A DNA stretch of 14,878 bases from Geobacter sp. (GTDB lineage: Bacteria > Desulfobacterota > Desulfuromonadia > Geobacterales > Pseudopelobacteraceae). Below the pieces are notes generated by a model, which had not been told where the DNA came from, did no database searches, and saw nothing but the letters and a program-made list of their open reading frames with translations. The position numbers were made by a program, and so were the translations under genes. The DNA lies in contig DAIERH010000034.1 in NCBI GenBank assembly GCA_027346925.1, positions 1 to 14,878 of the forward strand, given 5' to 3'. Positions 12,359-14,878 of the stretch are shown in pieces (positions within the stretch are counted from its first letter, which is position 1; each line of letters starts with the position of its first letter).

Positions 12359-14878
12359 TGTCGAGCGATCGCATCAGGGACGAGCATGCTCCTGCTGACC
12401 GGGAATGGGAACAGTTTTACCGCAACCGCTGGCAGTACGACAAGGTGGTGCGCAGTACCCATGGCGTCAACTGCACCGGCGGCTGCAGCTGGATGGTGCA
12501 CGTCAAGGACGGCATCGTCGGCTGGGAACTCCAGGCCAACGACTACCCCCAGTTCAACGCCCATATCCCCAACCATGAGCCGCGCGGCTGTCCCCGCGGC
12601 ATCAGTTACTCCTGGTATCTCTACAGCCCGCTCAGGGTCAAGTACCCCTACCTGCGCGGCGTACTGCTCGACCTGTGGCAGGAGGCGAAGGCCCGCCACA
12701 GCGACCCGGTGGAGGCCTGGGCCAGCATCGTGGAGAACGAGGAGTCGCGCCGCGCCTACACGAGCAGGCGCGGCATGGGGGGCTTCCGGCGCGGCACCTG
12801 GGACGAGGCGGTGGAGATCATCGCGGCATCGAACATCTACACAGCCAAGAAGTACGGTCCGGACCGGATCATCGGCTTCAGCCCGATCCCCGCTATGTCC
12901 ATGATCAGCTATGCCGCCGGCACCCGCTTCCTGCAACTCCTGGGGGGCGTGGCCATGAGCTTCTACGACTGGTACTGCGACCTGCCTCCCGCCTCCCCCC
13001 AGGTGTGGGGCGAGCAGACCGATGTGTGCGAATCGGCCGACTGGTACAATTGCAGCTATTTCGTGCTGTGCGGTTCCAATGTACCCATGACCCGCACCCC
13101 GGACGCCCACTTTCTCACCGAGGCCCGCTACCGCGGGGCCAAGGTGGTGGTCATGTCCCCGGACTACAACATGGCGACCAAGTTCGCCGACACCTGGCTC
13201 CCCGTGGAGCAGGGGCATGACGGCGCCTTCTGGATGGCGGTCAACCACATCCTGATGAAGGAGTTCTATCTCGACCGGCCGACCCCCTATTTCCTGGAGT
13301 ATGTCCGCAAATACACCGACATGCCGTTCCTCGTGAAACTGAAACAGGCGGGCGATGCCTGGCTGCCCGGCGACTTCCTGCGTGCCGGCGATATCGAGGC
13401 TGGCAGGGACGTGGAGTTGCCGGAATGGACCCTGTGCGTGATGGACGAATCCGGCCTGGTGCGCATCCCCAAGGGGAGCATGGGGACCCGCTGGAGCAAG
13501 GGCGAGGGAAACTGGAACCTGGACATGACCGACCTGGTGGACGGTGAGCCCATCGAGAGCTGCCTGACCCTGATGGGTGACGAAACCGCGCCGGTGCGCT
13601 TCTCCTACGACGGGTACGGCCAATCCGTCCGCGAGGTGCCGATCCGGCGCATCCGCACCGCCGGCGGCAACGAGGAAACGGTGGTAACGGTCTTCGACCT
13701 GCTGGCGGCCCAGCTGGGGATTTCCCGTGGCCTGGGGGGGGACTACCCCCGTGATTACGACGACGACAAGCCGTTCACCCCGGCCTGGCAGGAGGTGTTC
13801 ACCGGCATCGGCGCCGACACCGTGCTGCAGTTCGCCCGCGAGTGGGGCCGCACCGCCGAGAAGACCAACGGCAAGTGCATGGTCATCGTGGGTGCCGGGA
13901 TCAACCACTGGTACCACAACGACCTGATCTACCGGGCCGCCATCACGGCCCTGATCCTGACCGGCAGCGTAGGGAAACAGGGGGGGGGGCTCGGCCATTA
14001 CGTTGGGCAGGAGAAGGTGGTGCCCCTGGCCCCCTGGACCTCCATTGCCATGGCCCAGGACTGGGTCAAGCCGTCGCGCCTGCAGAACACCCCCAGCTTC
14101 TGGTACATGCACTCCGATCAATGGCGCTACGACCGCAGCTTCGTGGACTATTTCAAGCCCGAGACCGGCGAGCCGATGCCGCTGCACGCGGCAGACTTCA
14201 ACGCCAAGGCGGTCCGCCTTGGATGGCTCCCCTTTGCCCCCCACTTCAACGACAGCCCGGCACGGATCGTTGCCGAGGCGGTCAAGGCCGGGGCCCGGGA
14301 CGACGACGGGGTGCGCGGGAATATCGTCGAGCGCCTGAAGAGCGGCACGCTGCGGTTTGCCATCGAGGATATCGACGCCAAGGAAAACTCTCCCAAGGTC
14401 TGGTTCATCTGGCGCGCCAACGCCATCTCCTCCAGCGCCAAGGGGCATGAATACTTCCTCAAACACGTGGTGGGCGCCACCAACAGCAGTGTTGCCGCCA
14501 CCGAGTGCGCCAAGGGGCAGGTCCACGACATCGTCTGGCACGACAAGGCGCCGGAAGGGAAGATGGACCTGATCGTTGACCTGAACTTCCGCATGGACAC
14601 CTCCACCCTGTACTCGGACATCGTCCTGCCTGCCGCCACCTGGTACGAGAAACAGGACCTGAACACCACGGATATGCACTCCTTCATCAACTGCATGGAT
14701 GCGGCCGTTCCCCCCGCCTGGGAGTCGAAGCCGGACTGGCAGACCTTTGGGGCGATCGCGAAGAAGGTCAGCGAACTGGCGGAAACCCACTTCCCCACCC
14801 CCTTCAAGGACGTGATCGTTGCGCCCCTTTTGCACGACACCCCGGGCGAGATCGCCCAGCGGAGCGCCAAGGACTGGA
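12358..14878 (+). CDS. narG: Respiratory nitrate reductase alpha subunit NarG (partial, runs off the right edge)
   Basis: 840 codons are visible of a protein usually about 1,200-1,250 aa; the C-terminal third is missing. It is the molybdenum bis-MGD catalytic subunit reducing nitrate to nitrite. The N-terminal FS0 [4Fe-4S] ligand set has the NarG-specific pattern H35-x3-C39-x3-C43-x34-C78. The following EPRGCPRG and the FYDWYCDLPPASPQ block (202-215), with D204 as the presumed Mo ligand (equivalent to Asp222 of E. coli), are intact. There is no twin-arginine signal before the FS0 motif, so the catalytic site should face the cytoplasm, as in NarGHI and unlike the exported archaeal type. The ATG at 12358 follows AGGAGG with 8-nt spacing and overlaps the cytochrome gene by one base. 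narH, narJ and narI are expected just beyond the window. Confidence 0.95.
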   Translation, partial: MSSDRIRDEHAPADREWEQFYRNRWQYDKVVRSTHGVNCTGGCSWMVHVKDGIVGWELQANDYPQFNAHIPNHEPRGCPRGISYSWYLYSPLRVKYPYLRGVLLDLWQEAKARHSDPVEAWASIVENEESRRAYTSRRGMGGFRRGTWDEAVEIIAASNIYTAKKYGPDRIIGFSPIPAMSMISYAAGTRFLQLLGGVAMSFYDWYCDLPPASPQVWGEQTDVCESADWYNCSYFVLCGSNVPMTRTPDAHFLTEARYRGAKVVVMSPDYNMATKFADTWLPVEQGHDGAFWMAVNHILMKEFYLDRPTPYFLEYVRKYTDMPFLVKLKQAGDAWLPGDFLRAGDIEAGRDVELPEWTLCVMDESGLVRIPKGSMGTRWSKGEGNWNLDMTDLVDGEPIESCLTLMGDETAPVRFSYDGYGQSVREVPIRRIRTAGGNEETVVTVFDLLAAQLGISRGLGGDYPRDYDDDKPFTPAWQEVFTGIGADTVLQFAREWGRTAEKTNGKCMVIVGAGINHWYHNDLIYRAAITALILTGSVGKQGGGLGHYVGQEKVVPLAPWTSIAMAQDWVKPSRLQNTPSFWYMHSDQWRYDRSFVDYFKPETGEPMPLHAADFNAKAVRLGWLPFAPHFNDSPARIVAEAVKAGARDDDGVRGNIVERLKSGTLRFAIEDIDAKENSPKVWFIWRANAISSSAKGHEYFLKHVVGATNSSVAATECAKGQVHDIVWHDKAPEGKMDLIVDLNFRMDTSTLYSDIVLPAATWYEKQDLNTTDMHSFINCMDAAVPPAWESKPDWQTFGAIAKKVSELAETHFPTPFKDVIVAPLLHDTPGEIAQRSAKDW

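Noticed and set aside
12337..14835. 832-codon open frame on the minus strand opposite narG
   Set aside because: It mirrors narG, whose NarG motifs are unmistakable. The antisense translation is Gly/Val/Ala/His/Pro-rich with no family features, as expected opposite high-GC coding DNA.

Overview
The window reads as a high-GC, metabolically versatile anaerobe or facultative anaerobe, most likely a deltaproteobacterium of the Geobacter group. This is inferred from the mix of genes: PAS/GGDEF and chemoreceptor sensing, rubrerythrin- and Bcp-type oxidative defence, a sigma-54 activator, a membrane-anchored multiheme cytochrome c and a membrane-type nitrate reductase. No 16S or other decisive marker is present, so the assignment is tentative. 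Every complete gene is intact. There are no tRNAs, rRNAs, insertion sequences or CRISPR arrays.

Left part (1-5040). A minus-strand SpoIIE/PP2C-type phosphatase gene has a good sigma-70 promoter and is followed 15 nt later by the first codons of another gene that runs off the left edge. Upstream lie a rubrerythrin-like diiron gene and a cyclophilin-type peptidyl-prolyl isomerase gene (both minus), separated by a three-unit palindromic repeat. prmC (release-factor methyltransferase, plus strand) diverges from the isomerase and converges on a PAS-GAF-PAS-GGDEF diguanylate cyclase gene.

Middle part (5040-9300). A one-component regulator (winged HTH plus two PAS domains) precedes the cyclase gene in a likely two-gene operon. 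It diverges from a hypoxanthine phosphoribosyltransferase gene. That gene converges, across a G/C-rich repeat and a perfect 18-bp bidirectional terminator, on a chemoreceptor gene whose periplasmic part resembles the NIT (nitrate/nitrite sensing) domain.

Right part (9296-14878). A Bcp peroxiredoxin gene (minus) diverges from a PAS-AAA+-Fis sigma-54 activator gene (plus). Next comes an intergenic region with a textbook -24/-12 promoter, then a diheme cytochrome c gene overlapping by one base with narG, which runs off the right edge. The palindrome TGTTACC-N4-GGTAACA occurs both just upstream of the activator's start codon and about 100 bp upstream of the -24/-12 promoter, where it is extended to 13-bp arms and accompanied by further half-sites. 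The simplest reading is a self-contained nitrate-respiration module: the activator binds its own promoter region and a nar enhancer, and turns on a narC-narG(HJI) operon. A NIT-type chemoreceptor nearby may steer cells toward the same substrate. This two-site circuit is the most interesting thing in the window.
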